This document shows, one piece after another, positions 1 through 7,667 of a stretch of 39,120 bases of DNA; position 1 is the stretch's first letter; each line of letters opens with the position of its first letter. Made by a program: the position numbers and the translations under genes. The notes under the pieces are model-generated. The model was not told where the DNA came from and made no database searches. It was given only the letters and a program-made list of their open reading frames with translations. This DNA comes from Flavobacterium panici (GTDB lineage: Bacteria; Bacteroidota; Bacteroidia; Flavobacteriales; Flavobacteriaceae): positions 1 to 39,120 of the forward strand of contig NZ_CAIJDE010000029.1 of NCBI RefSeq assembly GCF_903819335.1, given 5' to 3'.

Positions 1-40
1 TGTGAGAAACAAAATAATCCATCGAGTTTTTGCAGTAATA

Positions 41-75
41 AAAAACCAAACCTTTTATGAAAAAGATTTGGTTTT
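41..75 (-). terminator. Terminator of the LytS/LytTR operon
   Basis: Positions 42-56 pair with 61-75 in a 15-bp stem with one A/C mismatch, which becomes a G-U wobble in the minus-strand transcript. Read on the minus strand the hairpin is followed by a run of Ts. It lies about 90 bases downstream of the stop of the LytTR gene, so it most likely ends that operon. Confidence 0.7.
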
Positions 76-120
76 ATCATAGAAATCGAAATGACAAACT
101 GTGTCTATAAAACTGTGATT

Positions 121-168
121 GAATAACGCAACTGAAAACTGAGACTGCTAACTGCGACTGAAAACTAC
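121..168. repeat. Short degenerate tandem repeat of ACTGAAA-type units
   Basis: The stretch between the LytTR stop and the terminator consists of repeated short units such as AACTGAAAACTG, GACTGCTAACTG and GACTGAAAACT. It looks like a low-complexity microsatellite-like repeat reaching the stop codon of the gene. No function can be assigned. Confidence 0.45.
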
Positions 169-932
169 CTATTCTCCAGCCAGCTCAAAAATGCCGTAGC
201 TTTCTCCTTCCCAACCAATAATTTTTCTTCTGTTGGAATAGTAAGTTTTAGAATCAATTTTCTTGAAAAATAATGCTCTGCTTCTCTTATCGCTGAAAAG
301 TTTACCAAATATTGTCTGTTGATTCTGAAAAACTGAATGGCTGATAACAATTTATGAACTTCATCAAGAGATTGTGTGATTTGATATTCCGTTTTATCGA
401 AAGTTACGATTGTTGGGGTTTCGTTTTTGATGTAGAAAAAGGCTATGTTTTCTGTTTGAATCGTTTGATATTTATTGTTTTTGAAAACTAAAAAACTGCT
501 TTTTCCTTTATTTTCTCCCGTTCTTGTTAAGAGATAATCGAAATCGGGCATCATTTTTTTATTTCTTTGGAAGAAGTTTTTCAGTTCGCCTGCTTTTTTA
601 ATAGCTTGCGAAATACTTTCTCTTGAAAAAGGTTTTAAGACATAATCGATTCCGTTTGATTTGAAAGCGTCGATGGCGTAATCATCAAAAGCGGTGCAGA
701 AAATTACGGGTGACAAAACCTCTACATTTTTGAAAATTTCAAAGCTCAAACCATCTGCAAGCTGAATATCCATAAAAATCAAATCGGGCTGATCGTTTTC
801 TAAAAGATAACTCACAGCTCCGTCGATACTTTGAATATACGACAAAATTTGAGCATCGGGTCTGATACTCAGAATTAGCTGACCAAGCGCTTTGGCCGTT
901 TTTACTTCATCTTCAATTATTACGATAGTCAT
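165..932 (-). CDS. LytTR-family response regulator
   Basis: A 255-aa two-component response regulator. Residues 1-120 form a receiver domain with acidic residues E7/D8, the phospho-acceptor D55 (in FMDIQL) and the conserved lysine K100 (in LKPFS). Residues about 150-255 match a LytTR DNA-binding domain, a beta-type fold that binds direct repeats in promoters. The gene starts inside the 3' end of the upstream kinase (20-base overlap), so the two are translationally linked and very likely form a cognate pair. Regulators of this AgrA/AlgR/LytR type commonly control cell-envelope or extracellular functions, but the target here is unknown. The assignment to the family is firm; the signal and regulon are not known. 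Confidence 0.93.
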   Translation of the reverse strand: MTIVIIEDEVKTAKALGQLILSIRPDAQILSYIQSIDGAVSYLLENDQPDLIFMDIQLADGLSFEIFKNVEVLSPVIFCTAFDDYAIDAFKSNGIDYVLKPFSRESISQAIKKAGELKNFFQRNKKMMPDFDYLLTRTGENKGKSSFLVFKNNKYQTIQTENIAFFYIKNETPTIVTFDKTEYQITQSLDEVHKLLSAIQFFRINRQYLVNFSAIREAEHYFSRKLILKLTIPTEEKLLVGKEKATAFLSWLENR

Positions 933-1929
933 AAATCAGTGGTATTTTAACTTTAAAAAGGGTTTCGGTTTTATCAATTTCAATTTCCTTGTTAACCAAA
1001 TGCAGAAAACGCTGGTTGATATTGTTCAGTCCAACTCCGGTTGACAAAGTGCCTCGTTTCAGCTGAATCGGATTTTCGATTACCAGAAAATCATTTTCGG
1101 TATATAATTTAATTTTCAAAGGTTTATCAAGCGAAACAACATTGTGTTTAATGCAATTTTCGATCAATAATTGCAGTGAAAAAGGCGGAATCGCACAATC
1201 GTATTGTTTGTCATCAATTTCTTTTATGACTTCAAATCCGTCTTCAAAACGGGCTTTCAGCAGATATACATACGAATCTAAAATTTGTAATTCTTCCTTT
1301 AACGGAATTAAATCCATTTTTCTGCTTTCTAAAGTAAATCGGTAAAAATCAGATAATTTCAGGATAAAATCAGAACTCTGCGGATCCTGCATATCCACCA
1401 TCGATTTTAAAGTATTCAGACTGTTAAACAAAAAATGCGGATTTACCTGCTGCTTCAATAATTCATATTGTGCTCCTAAGTGTACTGCTTTCGTGCGCTC
1501 CAACTCTACTCCCATTTGCTGGGTTTGGTAATTCTGAAAAAGTAAATGCAGAAACATATATACTATCAAATTGATCAAAATACCTCTAAGCTCGAACATG
1601 ATTGGCGCGTCCATTTTTGAAACCTGAAAAAGTTCCTGATGTGCAATTACGAGAATCACCATCAGCAAAATTCCCAAAAAAACACTTAGCAAAAGTTTCC
1701 AGTTAAACAGACTTTTATTGGTGCGCTGCGAGGAAAATTTGGGTAAACTATAAATGTTGTAATACCATATAAAAAGGGAAAACAGCAGTGTAATAGATGA
1801 GTTTATGATGATGTCTCCAGGCGTAGAATCGGCATCAAATAATTTTGGAATTGAAGCCAGAATTGCAAGCGCAATTGAGCTTCCCCAAATAATTTTGAGC
1901 GAAACCTGAAAACGTTTTGATTTTTCCAT
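913..1929 (-). CDS. LytS/YehU-type sensor histidine kinase
   Basis: A 338-aa membrane kinase. Four hydrophobic segments (about residues 11-27, 40-60, 78-97 and 113-132) form the N-terminal membrane part, with no extracellular sensor domain of any size. A short linker leads to the His_kinase domain, with the phospho-accepting H165 in the NPHFLFNSLN motif, and to a HATPase_c-like domain with IENCIKHN as N-box and GVGLNNINQR as G-box. This arrangement is typical of LytS/YehU kinases that partner LytTR regulators. It is the first gene of a two-gene operon and overlaps the regulator gene. A TATCTTTG box upstream (1958-1965) is the probable -7 element. The sensed signal cannot be read from the sequence. 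Confidence 0.92.
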   Translation of the reverse strand: MEKSKRFQVSLKIIWGSSIALAILASIPKLFDADSTPGDIIINSSITLLFSLFIWYYNIYSLPKFSSQRTNKSLFNWKLLLSVFLGILLMVILVIAHQELFQVSKMDAPIMFELRGILINLIVYMFLHLLFQNYQTQQMGVELERTKAVHLGAQYELLKQQVNPHFLFNSLNTLKSMVDMQDPQSSDFILKLSDFYRFTLESRKMDLIPLKEELQILDSYVYLLKARFEDGFEVIKEIDDKQYDCAIPPFSLQLLIENCIKHNVVSLDKPLKIKLYTENDFLVIENPIQLKRGTLSTGVGLNNINQRFLHLVNKEIEIDKTETLFKVKIPLIYDYRNN

Positions 1930-1957
1930 AATTGTATCCGTTTTTTATCCTGTTTGT

Positions 1958-1965
1958 CAAAGATA
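1958..1965 (-). promoter_or_regulatory. -7 promoter box of the LytS/LytTR operon
   Basis: On the minus strand the sequence reads TATCTTTG, an exact match to the Bacteroidota -7 consensus TAnnTTTG, about 30 bases upstream of the kinase start. No TTG is visible at the expected -33 position, so the promoter may be weak or activated. Confidence 0.5.
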
Positions 1966-2017
1966 GTTTTATTTTGAAAAAAGATTTTATGCAGATTTAA
2001 AAAGTCAGCCCAAAGTA

Positions 2018-2121
2018 TTGTCATTTCGACGAAGGAGAAATCTCCACGAGAAGCTCTACAAAGATTGGCGACATTCTGTATGGAGTTACTTGCGAAGATT
2101 TCTCCTTCGTCGAAATGACAA
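2018..2121. repeat. R1 palindromic element, copy 1
   Basis: An imperfect palindrome of about 104 bases. The outer arms start TTGTCATTTCGACG and end CGTCGAAATGACAA; about 26 bp pair almost perfectly. The centre contains the AAAGATTGGCGACATTC core seen in the other copies. At least five full or nearly full copies and three partial ones lie in intergenic regions of this window (also near 3668, 23949, 24080, 24209, 27679, 28722 and 28838). It contains no credible gene. It resembles a small non-autonomous mobile repeat (MITE- or REP-like). Confidence 0.8.
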
Positions 2122-2195
2122 ATATGACGGAGTGTTTTTTTAATCTCGCAAAGTCGCAGAGGCGCAAAATTTTTATTCGCAAATTGTTTGGGAAT

Positions 2196-2328
2196 AGAAT
2201 CTGCAAAATCTGCCTGAATCTGTCAAATCTGCATGAAATATATTTTTAATTCTCCCGCAGATTTAGCTGATTTTGCAGATAAGAAAGGAAAAAAAATCTG
2301 CTAATCTGCTAAATCTGCGAGAAAGAAA
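2196..2328. repeat. R2 palindromic element (CTGCAGATTTAG type), copy 1
   Basis: Inverted AATCTGC/GCAGATT units: several copies of AATCTGC on the left and of CGCAGATTT and AAATCTGCGAG on the right. Related copies occur at 5018-5105, 5690-5764 and 7455-7554. With the preceding R1 copy this accounts for most of the 403-base gap between the kinase and the DUF1223 gene. No gene is visible in it. Confidence 0.65.
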
Positions 2329-2332
2329 AAAT

Positions 2333-3073
2333 TTAAGCTCGTTTTACTTCTAAAATTGCACCTGAATTCATATCCTGAACAAACCCAATAATCTCAAAAT
2401 CCTGTGTATTATAATTTTTAGGAAGATGAACCGATGCTGTTCCTTTTTTTACTTTGTTTAAATCTACCCATTGCAGATTGCGAACAATTTGATAATGAGA
2501 CAAAACCCTATGAGCGTTCTCTCCTCTTTTTACATTGCTTTTGGCTTCTTTTTGAACTACAGCAATTAATAAACGGCTGTTTTTTGAAGTTCCTTCCACA
2601 TTATAATTTACAGCAATAGAATTCTCATTTTGACTGGCTTCTAAGCTTAAATTCGTCGAAACAGGTTTTGAAAGTGCCGATTTAATTCCGTTTCGTAAAC
2701 TTGTTTCCTGAGAACCGATATAATCTATTTTTCCGTTTATGATTACCTGCGGTGTATAGATTGGATCTTTCTCCATGTATTTTGCATAATCGTATTGTCT
2801 TTTGGTATAATCGGCATTACTGAAAATGTCTTTCCAGCCTTGTTTGTCCCAATAATCAACATGATAAGAAAGCACGTAAACATTTTTATCTTTTAATTCA
2901 TTTTGAATTTTCCCCAATAATTCATCTGCTGGTGGACAGCTCGAACAGCCTTCGGAAGTGTATAATTCTAAAAGAGCAAAACCTTTTTTATCTTGATTGC
3001 TTTGGCTGAAAATGGTGTTTCCTATTAAGAAAAACAGCATTGTAAAAGCACTTATTATTTTTATCTTTTTCAT
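2333..3073 (-). CDS. DUF1223 exported thioredoxin-like protein
   Basis: A 246-aa protein with a clear signal peptide (residues 1-23, ending IFSQ). The mature N-terminus reads ALLELYTSEGCSSCPPAD, in which the CxxC pair C43/C46 marks the DUF1223 family, a thioredoxin-fold group of unknown detailed function. Later landmarks are YHVDYWD and TPQVIINGK, the second like the cis-proline region of thioredoxin folds. The protein is expected in the periplasm, where it may act on thiols or bind metal; this is inferred from the fold only. It stands alone between repeat-rich gaps, upstream of paired palindromes at 3089-3177. Family assignment is fairly sure; the activity is not. Confidence 0.85.
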   Translation of the reverse strand: MKKIKIISAFTMLFFLIGNTIFSQSNQDKKGFALLELYTSEGCSSCPPADELLGKIQNELKDKNVYVLSYHVDYWDKQGWKDIFSNADYTKRQYDYAKYMEKDPIYTPQVIINGKIDYIGSQETSLRNGIKSALSKPVSTNLSLEASQNENSIAVNYNVEGTSKNSRLLIAVVQKEAKSNVKRGENAHRVLSHYQIVRNLQWVDLNKVKKGTASVHLPKNYNTQDFEIIGFVQDMNSGAILEVKRA

Positions 3074-3088
3074 GATTCCTATTTATTT

Positions 3089-3177
3089 CCTGCAAGGTTT
3101 TAAAACCTTACAGGTATTTTTTTTTATTTAGAAAGTCTATAATTTAAACCTACAAGGTTTTGAAAACCTTGCAGGTT
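3089..3177. repeat. Two AAGGTTTT palindromes
   Basis: Two self-complementary sequences, 3089-3114 (13-bp arms, one mismatch) and 3147-3177 (15-bp arms around a single G), share the unit CAAGGTTTT/AAAACCTTG. They fill the gap between the ohr stop and the DUF1223 start. They could act as transcription terminators after ohr but are more likely dispersed palindromes; a related one with different bases is at 30066-30098. Confidence 0.6.
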
Positions 3178-3191
3178 AAACAACTTAGAAA

Positions 3192-3602
3192 TTAAAGGAT
3201 GTTAATCTCTACGTTTATATTTCCTCTTGTTGCTTTTGAGTAAGGACAAGTTTGGTGTGCCTGAGCCGCTAAAGCTTCCGCAGTTTCACGATCAATACCC
3301 GGAAGGCTGATGTTTAAACGTGCTTGTAAAGAATATTCTCCTTCAGTTACACATAAATCTACTTCTGCATCTACTGCCGTTTCTGCCGGAAGTCTAACTC
3401 CCAATTTCGAAGCTGCGATTCCTAATGCTCCAATAAAACATGCTGACCATCCTGCAGCAAATAACTGCTCCGGATTTGTTCCCGGACGCGATGTTCCCGG
3501 AGAACTTAATTTGATATTCAATTGCTGGTCTGAACTTTGAGAAGCGCCTTCTCTACCGCCTGTTGTGTGTGTTTTTCCTGTGTATAATACTCGTGTTTCC
3601 AT
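3192..3602 (-). CDS. ohr: Organic hydroperoxide resistance protein (Ohr subfamily of OsmC)
   Basis: A 136-aa thiol peroxidase that reduces organic and fatty-acid hydroperoxides, usually with lipoylated partners. The length fits Ohr. The N-terminus has the Ohr pattern VLYTGKTHTTGGREG with the conserved Arg (R17). The peroxidatic cysteine C55 lies in AAGWSACFIGAL and the resolving cysteine C119 in HQTCPYSKATRGN, with the Ohr-type VCPY-like context. A second OsmC paralogue lies at 27237-27653 but has a different motif set. The leader upstream of the start (3603-3650) is nearly identical to that of the hydrolase gene at 27859, and an R1 repeat lies just beyond it in both cases. No OhrR gene is adjacent. 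Confidence 0.93.
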   Translation of the reverse strand: METRVLYTGKTHTTGGREGASQSSDQQLNIKLSSPGTSRPGTNPEQLFAAGWSACFIGALGIAASKLGVRLPAETAVDAEVDLCVTEGEYSLQARLNISLPGIDRETAEALAAQAHQTCPYSKATRGNINVEINIL

Positions 3603-3650
3603 GTTTAAAAAATTTTAGATTGTTGATTTTAGATTTTAGATTATTTGTTG
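3603..3650 (-). promoter_or_regulatory. Leader shared with the gene at 27859
   Basis: Read toward ohr, the leader is made of repeated AATCTAAAATC units ending TTTTAAACATG. The same arrangement leads into the hydrolase start at 27859, and both are preceded by an R1 palindrome. This is either a shared regulatory leader or a repeat hitch-hiking with R1. Confidence 0.5.
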
Positions 3651-3667
3651 GAATTCCTTTTTCCCAC

Positions 3668-3779
3668 AATCTTGTCATTTCGACGAAGGAGAAATCTTCG
3701 TAAGTAACTCCGTCAGGAATGTCGCCAATCTTTGTAGAGTTTCTCGTGGAGATTCCTCGTTCCTCGGAATGACAAGATT
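3668..3779. repeat. R1 palindromic element, copy 2
   Basis: Full-length copy with outer arms AATCTTGTCATT and AATGACAAGATT and the core CCAATCTTTGTAGAG. It fills the gap between the alpha/beta hydrolase stop and the ohr leader. The right arm has GTTCCTCGGAATGAC in place of the more common CGTCGAAATGAC. Confidence 0.8.
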
Positions 3780-3794
3780 ATGCGTAATTATAAT

Positions 3795-4796
3795 TTATTT
3801 CATACCATCTACATCAATTATCGCTTGAGCAAATGATTTTGGGTCTTCTTGCGGAACGTTGTGTCCTATTCCTTTTAGAATTCTGTGGGCGTATTTTCCG
3901 GTGAATTTATTTGCGTATGCTTTTCCATCTGCGAAAGCGCCGTCAAAATCACTTCCTATTGTAATGGTTGGTACTTTAATTTCAGGTCTTGCGGCAAGGC
4001 GTTTTTCTAAACTGTCGTATTTAGATTCTCCTGCTTCAAGAGATTGTCTCCATCTGTAATTATGAATTACAATTGCAACGTGATCCGGATTGTCAAAAGA
4101 TTGTGCTGTTTGATCGTAAGTTGCTTTGTCGAAATTCCATAACGGAGAAGCGATCTGCCAGATTTGTTTGTTGAATTCGTAGGTATTTTGGCTGTAGCCT
4201 AATTTTCCTCTTTCGGTTGCAAAATAATATTGGTACCACCATCCTAATTCGGCTTTTGGAGGTAATGGTTTTAAATTAGCTTCTAAATTCACTACTAAAT
4301 AACCACTTACCGAAACCAAACCTTTTACACGTTCCGGCCAAAGTGCCGCCATAACTACTGCAGTTCTAGCTCCCCAATCGAATCCGCCAACTACGGCTTT
4401 GTCGATTTTTAAGGCATCCATAAAGGCAATAATATCGGTTGCTAATGCTGCTTGCTGCCCGTTTCTGAAAGTATCTTTAGAAAGAAAAGTTGTTGTTCCA
4501 GAGCCTCTTAAATAAGGTGTAAATACATGATATCCTTTTGAAACTAAAATTGGTACTACTTCATTGTAACTGTGAATGTCATAAGGCCATCCGTGAAGTA
4601 AGATTACCGGAGTTCCGTTTGAAGGACCAGCTTCAGTATATCCTACGTTTAATAATCCAGCTTTGATTTGTTTTAAAGTTCCTAGTGAACCGTCTTGTTT
4701 TTCTGTTTGTGCAATTGCTGCTGCGTTTACTAAAAGAAAGGCAATTAAAAGAACTGCGTTTGTAATACTGTTTTTGATTTTTACTATCGTTTTCAT
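3795..4796 (-). CDS. Exported alpha/beta hydrolase with Asp nucleophile (epoxide hydrolase/dehalogenase-like)
   Basis: A 333-aa protein with a signal peptide (about residues 1-30, ending AAAIAQ), so it acts outside the cytoplasm. The alpha/beta-hydrolase core shows the oxyanion motif HGWP (68-71), the nucleophile elbow GGFDWG with D140 instead of serine, and the catalytic H312 in GIGHNVPQEDP. An Asp nucleophile with HGWP points to epoxide hydrolases or haloalkane dehalogenases; the substrate cannot be told. The promoter region shares a TAnnTTTG box and two direct repeats 21 bp apart with the epoxide-hydrolase gene at 5867, so the two are probably co-regulated. Export is unusual for this enzyme group. 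Confidence 0.88.
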   Translation of the reverse strand: MKTIVKIKNSITNAVLLIAFLLVNAAAIAQTEKQDGSLGTLKQIKAGLLNVGYTEAGPSNGTPVILLHGWPYDIHSYNEVVPILVSKGYHVFTPYLRGSGTTTFLSKDTFRNGQQAALATDIIAFMDALKIDKAVVGGFDWGARTAVVMAALWPERVKGLVSVSGYLVVNLEANLKPLPPKAELGWWYQYYFATERGKLGYSQNTYEFNKQIWQIASPLWNFDKATYDQTAQSFDNPDHVAIVIHNYRWRQSLEAGESKYDSLEKRLAARPEIKVPTITIGSDFDGAFADGKAYANKFTGKYAHRILKGIGHNVPQEDPKSFAQAIIDVDGMK

Positions 4797-4840
4797 AATT
4801 ATTTTTTTTTGATTAGTTGATTATCAGTTAATTTCTTCGT

Positions 4841-4914
4841 CAAAGGTATCTCGACAATCCTCGTTTTAAAAGAAGAAAAAAGCCGAAATGGACAAAGTAA
4901 AAGGTGAAACGGAC
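4841..4914 (-). promoter_or_regulatory. Promoter with two direct repeats, hydrolase gene at 3795
   Basis: On the minus strand: GTCCGTTTC (4914-4906), then GTCCATTTC (4893-4885), 21 bp apart, then a TACCTTTG -7 box (4848-4841). The same parts with the same spacings precede the hydrolase gene at 5867-7159. No TTG is seen at -33; the proximal repeat lies near that position, as expected for activator-dependent transcription. Confidence 0.6.
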
Positions 4915-4984
4915 AAGGGTCAAGTTGTGAAATGTGAGATGTGAGTAGTTTAGTCGTAAAACTCTATATTCTTATATTTTTTTA

Positions 4985-5158
4985 GCCACAGATTAAAGGA
5001 TTAAAATGATTTTTTCTCTCGCAGATTCTGCAGATTTAGCAGACTATTTTTTATTGGTTTCAAATTATTTAATCAAATCTGCTCAATCTCCGAAATCTGC
5101 GGGAAACAAATACTTTGCGAAACTTTGTGTATCCTTAGCGCACTTTGCGGTTAAACTA
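4985..5158. repeat. Composite of R2 palindrome and GCGAAACTTTG-type units
   Basis: Begins with GCCACAGATTAAAGGATT, which is also found near 7421 and 33123. The R2 palindrome (5018-5105) follows, then ACTTTGCGAAACTTTG and CTTAGCGCACTTTGCGGTTAAA. The short open reading frames crossing it are artefacts of the repeat. With the promoter above it this explains the 395-base gap. Confidence 0.6.
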
Positions 5159-5191
5159 TTCGCATTTCAACTTGAAACTTTAAACCTGAAA

Positions 5192-5605
5192 CTATTTCTT
5201 CATAACCAAAACCGGTTTTCCTTTTTCAACTATATATGTTGCCAGTTCTGATGCTTTTACGTTTGTATTATTTCTAGCGGAGTGAACAACTCCAGCTGGA
5301 ATAAAAAGAACTTCTCCGGCTTTTAAGGTTACTGGTGCTTGCCCTTCAACTTCATATTCAAGTGAACCTTCTAATACATAAATGATTTCTTCACCCGGAT
5401 GAGAATGTTGTCCAAAAGCGGTATGTCCGTCGAAATCTATTTTGGCTTGAACGGTTTCTCTTCCCGGAATGCTTAGATCGTGTTTTTGCAAATCAGTACG
5501 TTTTATTCCAGTTTGGGCTGCAATTTGATTCGGAATCAAAAAGGCGATTATTCCTAAAATGATAATGGCGATTATTACCCAAGTTTTTTGTTTTTTAGTT
5601 TCCAT
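5192..5605 (-). CDS. Membrane-anchored or exported single-domain cupin
   Basis: A 137-aa protein. Residues 8-24 are strongly hydrophobic (a signal anchor or signal peptide, with AAQ at 29-31 as a possible cleavage site). The rest is one cupin barrel: GQHSHPGEEIIYVLEG carries metal ligands H67, H69 and E73, and IPAGVVHSARN carries H108. All four ligands of a metal-binding cupin are present. Small cupins like this may be dioxygenases, isomerases or binding proteins; the substrate is unknown. It lies between two hydrolase genes on the same strand but is separated from both by repeat-filled gaps, so an operon is doubtful. It may belong to the same extracellular detoxification set. Confidence 0.85.
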   Translation of the reverse strand: METKKQKTWVIIAIIILGIIAFLIPNQIAAQTGIKRTDLQKHDLSIPGRETVQAKIDFDGHTAFGQHSHPGEEIIYVLEGSLEYEVEGQAPVTLKAGEVLFIPAGVVHSARNNTNVKASELATYIVEKGKPVLVMKK

Positions 5606-5629
5606 GATTTTATTTTTTAGTGGTTAGTT

Positions 5630-5851
5630 TTTTAAACACATAGGAACATAGTTTTTCTTTGTCTGGAAAGGCGTTTACTTGTTTGTATTCTCTCGTAGAT
5701 TTTGCAGATAAAGCAGATTTTTTTCTTATTGATCAGCTAAATCTGCCGAATCTGCGAGAAACTTTTTATCGGCAAACATAACTATGTGTGAAAATCTAGA
5801 TTTTCTCATAAGCCTTTTACCACGCTTTCAACCTATGTCTCTATGTGTTTA
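5630..5851. repeat. MITE-like element with 20-bp inverted ends and nested R2 palindrome
   Basis: The ends are TTAAACACATAGGAACATAG (left) and CTATGTCTCTATGTGTTTAA (right), inverted copies of each other with one or two mismatches in the centre. Inside lies an R2 palindrome (5690-5764). The element almost exactly fills the 261-base gap between the cupin start and the epoxide hydrolase stop. Confidence 0.6.
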
Positions 5852-5866
5852 AATAAATTACTTAGA

Positions 5867-7159
5867 TTATTTTCTCAATGATTTAAAAGCTGCACGAAGT
5901 TCAACTGAAAACAATTGTGGTTCTTCCCAAGAAGCGAAGTGTCCGCCTTTGTTTACTTCTTTAAAATAAATCAGGTTTTTGTATGCTTTTTCAGCCCATG
6001 TTTTTGGTGCTTGGTAAATCTCTCCCGGAAAAACAGTTATTGCAACCGGAATTTTGATTTCGGCAGTTCTTTGTTCAACCGCATTGAAGTTATTGTTGTT
6101 ATTTTCCCAATATAAATTAGCAGATGAATTGGCTGTATTTGTAAACCAGTAAAGCGAAATATCATCCAGCATTTCATCTTTAGTCAGTGATTTTTCGGCA
6201 TTTCCTCCGCTGTAAGTCCAATCGTTGAATTTATCCAGGAAAAAAGAAGCCAAACCAACAGGAGAATCCGTAAGTCCGTAACCTAAAGTCTGCGGACGAG
6301 TCACCATCATTCCGGCGTAACCACCGCCTTTTGTATATAATTTATTCAGCGAATTAAAAGCTGCATTTTCTTTAACCGATAATCCTTTTGGTGCCGGATC
6401 TCCGTCTTTAAGCGCTTTGGCAACATCTGCCGGAACTGTTGCGGGCATATTTACGTGAATTCCCAATAAACCTTCTGGAGCCTGGCGCGCCATCGCATCG
6501 GCAATTACAGAACCCCAGTCACCACCTTGCGAAACATACTGTTTGTAACCCAAACGTTTCATTAAAACATCCCACGCATTTCCTATTTTCTCTGGTCCCC
6601 AGCCTGTTCCTTTTGGCTTTTCAGAAAAACCATAACCCGGCATTGAAGGAATAACCAAATCAAATGCATCTTCCGCTTTTCCGCCATAAGCTGTTGGATC
6701 TGTCAATGGACCAATTACTTTTAGAAGTTCAAAAAATGATCCCGGCCATCCGTGAGTAATAATTAACGGTAACGCATTTTTATGTTTTGATTTAATGTGA
6801 ATGAATTGAATATCCAGTCCGTCGATATTGGTTACAAATTGAGGAAGTGCGTTTAGCTTTTCTTCTGTTTTATGCCAGTCATAATCGGTTCCCCAATATT
6901 TTACCAGATTCTGAATCTGCTCTAGTTTTACTCCCTGTGATTGATCTGTTACGGTTTCTTTATCCGGCCATCTTGTAGCATTTACACGATTGCGAAGTTC
7001 TGTAATCGCTTCCTGCGAAACGCTGATGTGGTACGGACGAATTAAATTACAATCGGTTTTAGTTTCGTTCTGTGCAAAAGATACGGCAGTTGCTAACATA
7101 AAAGTTCCCGTTGCAATAGCGTTTAAAAAACTACGCTTGTTTAGTTGAAGTGTTTTCAT
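5867..7159 (-). CDS. Exported epoxide hydrolase, EHN family
   Basis: A 430-aa protein with a signal peptide (residues 1-30, ending SFAQ). The N-terminal epoxide-hydrolase lid (EHN) spans about residues 39-150 (RPYHISVSQEAI, RWPDKET, KYWGTDYDW). The alpha/beta core shows HGWPGS (136-141), the nucleophile D214 in QGGDWGS, and the catalytic H407 in GGHFASWEEP. The size matches microsomal-type epoxide hydrolases, which open epoxides to diols with an Asp-ester intermediate. The natural substrate is unknown. The N-terminal KRSFLNA resembles a weak Tat motif, but the pair is KR rather than RR. The promoter matches that of the hydrolase at 3795-4796. Confidence 0.92.
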   Translation of the reverse strand: MKTLQLNKRSFLNAIATGTFMLATAVSFAQNETKTDCNLIRPYHISVSQEAITELRNRVNATRWPDKETVTDQSQGVKLEQIQNLVKYWGTDYDWHKTEEKLNALPQFVTNIDGLDIQFIHIKSKHKNALPLIITHGWPGSFFELLKVIGPLTDPTAYGGKAEDAFDLVIPSMPGYGFSEKPKGTGWGPEKIGNAWDVLMKRLGYKQYVSQGGDWGSVIADAMARQAPEGLLGIHVNMPATVPADVAKALKDGDPAPKGLSVKENAAFNSLNKLYTKGGGYAGMMVTRPQTLGYGLTDSPVGLASFFLDKFNDWTYSGGNAEKSLTKDEMLDDISLYWFTNTANSSANLYWENNNNNFNAVEQRTAEIKIPVAITVFPGEIYQAPKTWAEKAYKNLIYFKEVNKGGHFASWEEPQLFSVELRAAFKSLRK

Positions 7160-7203
7160 TTTTTTGATTTTTAAATTATTTGAATATCAGTTAATTTCTT
7201 CGT

Positions 7204-7277
7204 CAAAAGTATTTCGATAACCCTTCTTACGAAATGAGAAAACAGTCCAAATGGACGAAGTTTGAGGTGAAACGGAC
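7204..7277 (-). promoter_or_regulatory. Promoter with two direct repeats, epoxide hydrolase gene
   Basis: On the minus strand: GTCCGTTTC (7277-7269), then GTCCATTTG (7256-7248), 21 bp apart, then a TACTTTTG -7 box (7211-7204). Repeat phase and distance to the -7 box equal those at 4841-4914, although surrounding bases differ. The flanking TTAACTG and TTTGACGAAGAAATT are also shared. Confidence 0.6.
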
Positions 7278-7297
7278 AGAGTGAAATGTGATTTTTT

Positions 7298-7630
7298 TTA
7301 ACGCAAAGCGCGCTAAGTTTTTTTGGCTTGTTTGGTTTTATAAAAATGCGAAGATCGCAAAGCTATGTGGGTAATAACTTTGCGATCTTTATGTGTGTTT
7401 TTGCTACAGATTATTATTTTTTTGCCAGAGATTAAAAGGATTAAAATGATTTTTTCACGCAGATTCTGCAGATTTAGGCAGATTTTAATTGATTGTTTAT
7501 TCAAAAATTTAAAAAAAATAATCTGCTCAAATCTGCAGAATCTGCGTGAAACAAAAAACTTTGCGACTTCGCGACTTTGCGAGATTAAAAAAGAATCTTC
7601 GTATAAATCTTAGCGCTCTTTGCGTTAAAT
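7298..7630. repeat. Composite nested palindrome, about 330 bp
   Basis: Outer arms are AACGCAAAGCGCGCTAAG (left) and CTTAGCGCTCTTTGCGTT (right). Inside them come an inverted pair GCGAAGATCGCAAAG / CTTTGCGATCTTTATG, a GCCAGAGATTAAAAGGATT unit, an R2 palindrome (7455-7554) and ACTTTGCGACTTCGCGACTTTGCGAG. The whole fills most of the 508-base gap between the SDR stop and the epoxide-hydrolase promoter. The two ORFs crossing it look like artefacts. Confidence 0.6.
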
Positions 7631-7667
7631 CATCAGCATTCCAACATGAAACCTGAAACAAATTAAA

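Noticed and set aside
2021..2206. A 61-codon minus-strand frame across the R1 repeat
   Set aside because: It consists of repeat sequence read through (STKEKSSQVTPYRMSPIF also occurs at the other R1 copies); no start signal or family.
2196..7554. CRISPR array from the repeated CAGATTT sequences
   Set aside because: The repeats are palindromic, of varied spacing and spread between genes, with no regular spacers and no cas genes.
7313..7613. Two overlapping frames in the gap before the SDR gene
   Set aside because: They lie within nested palindromic repeats, on opposite strands, with no conserved protein features.
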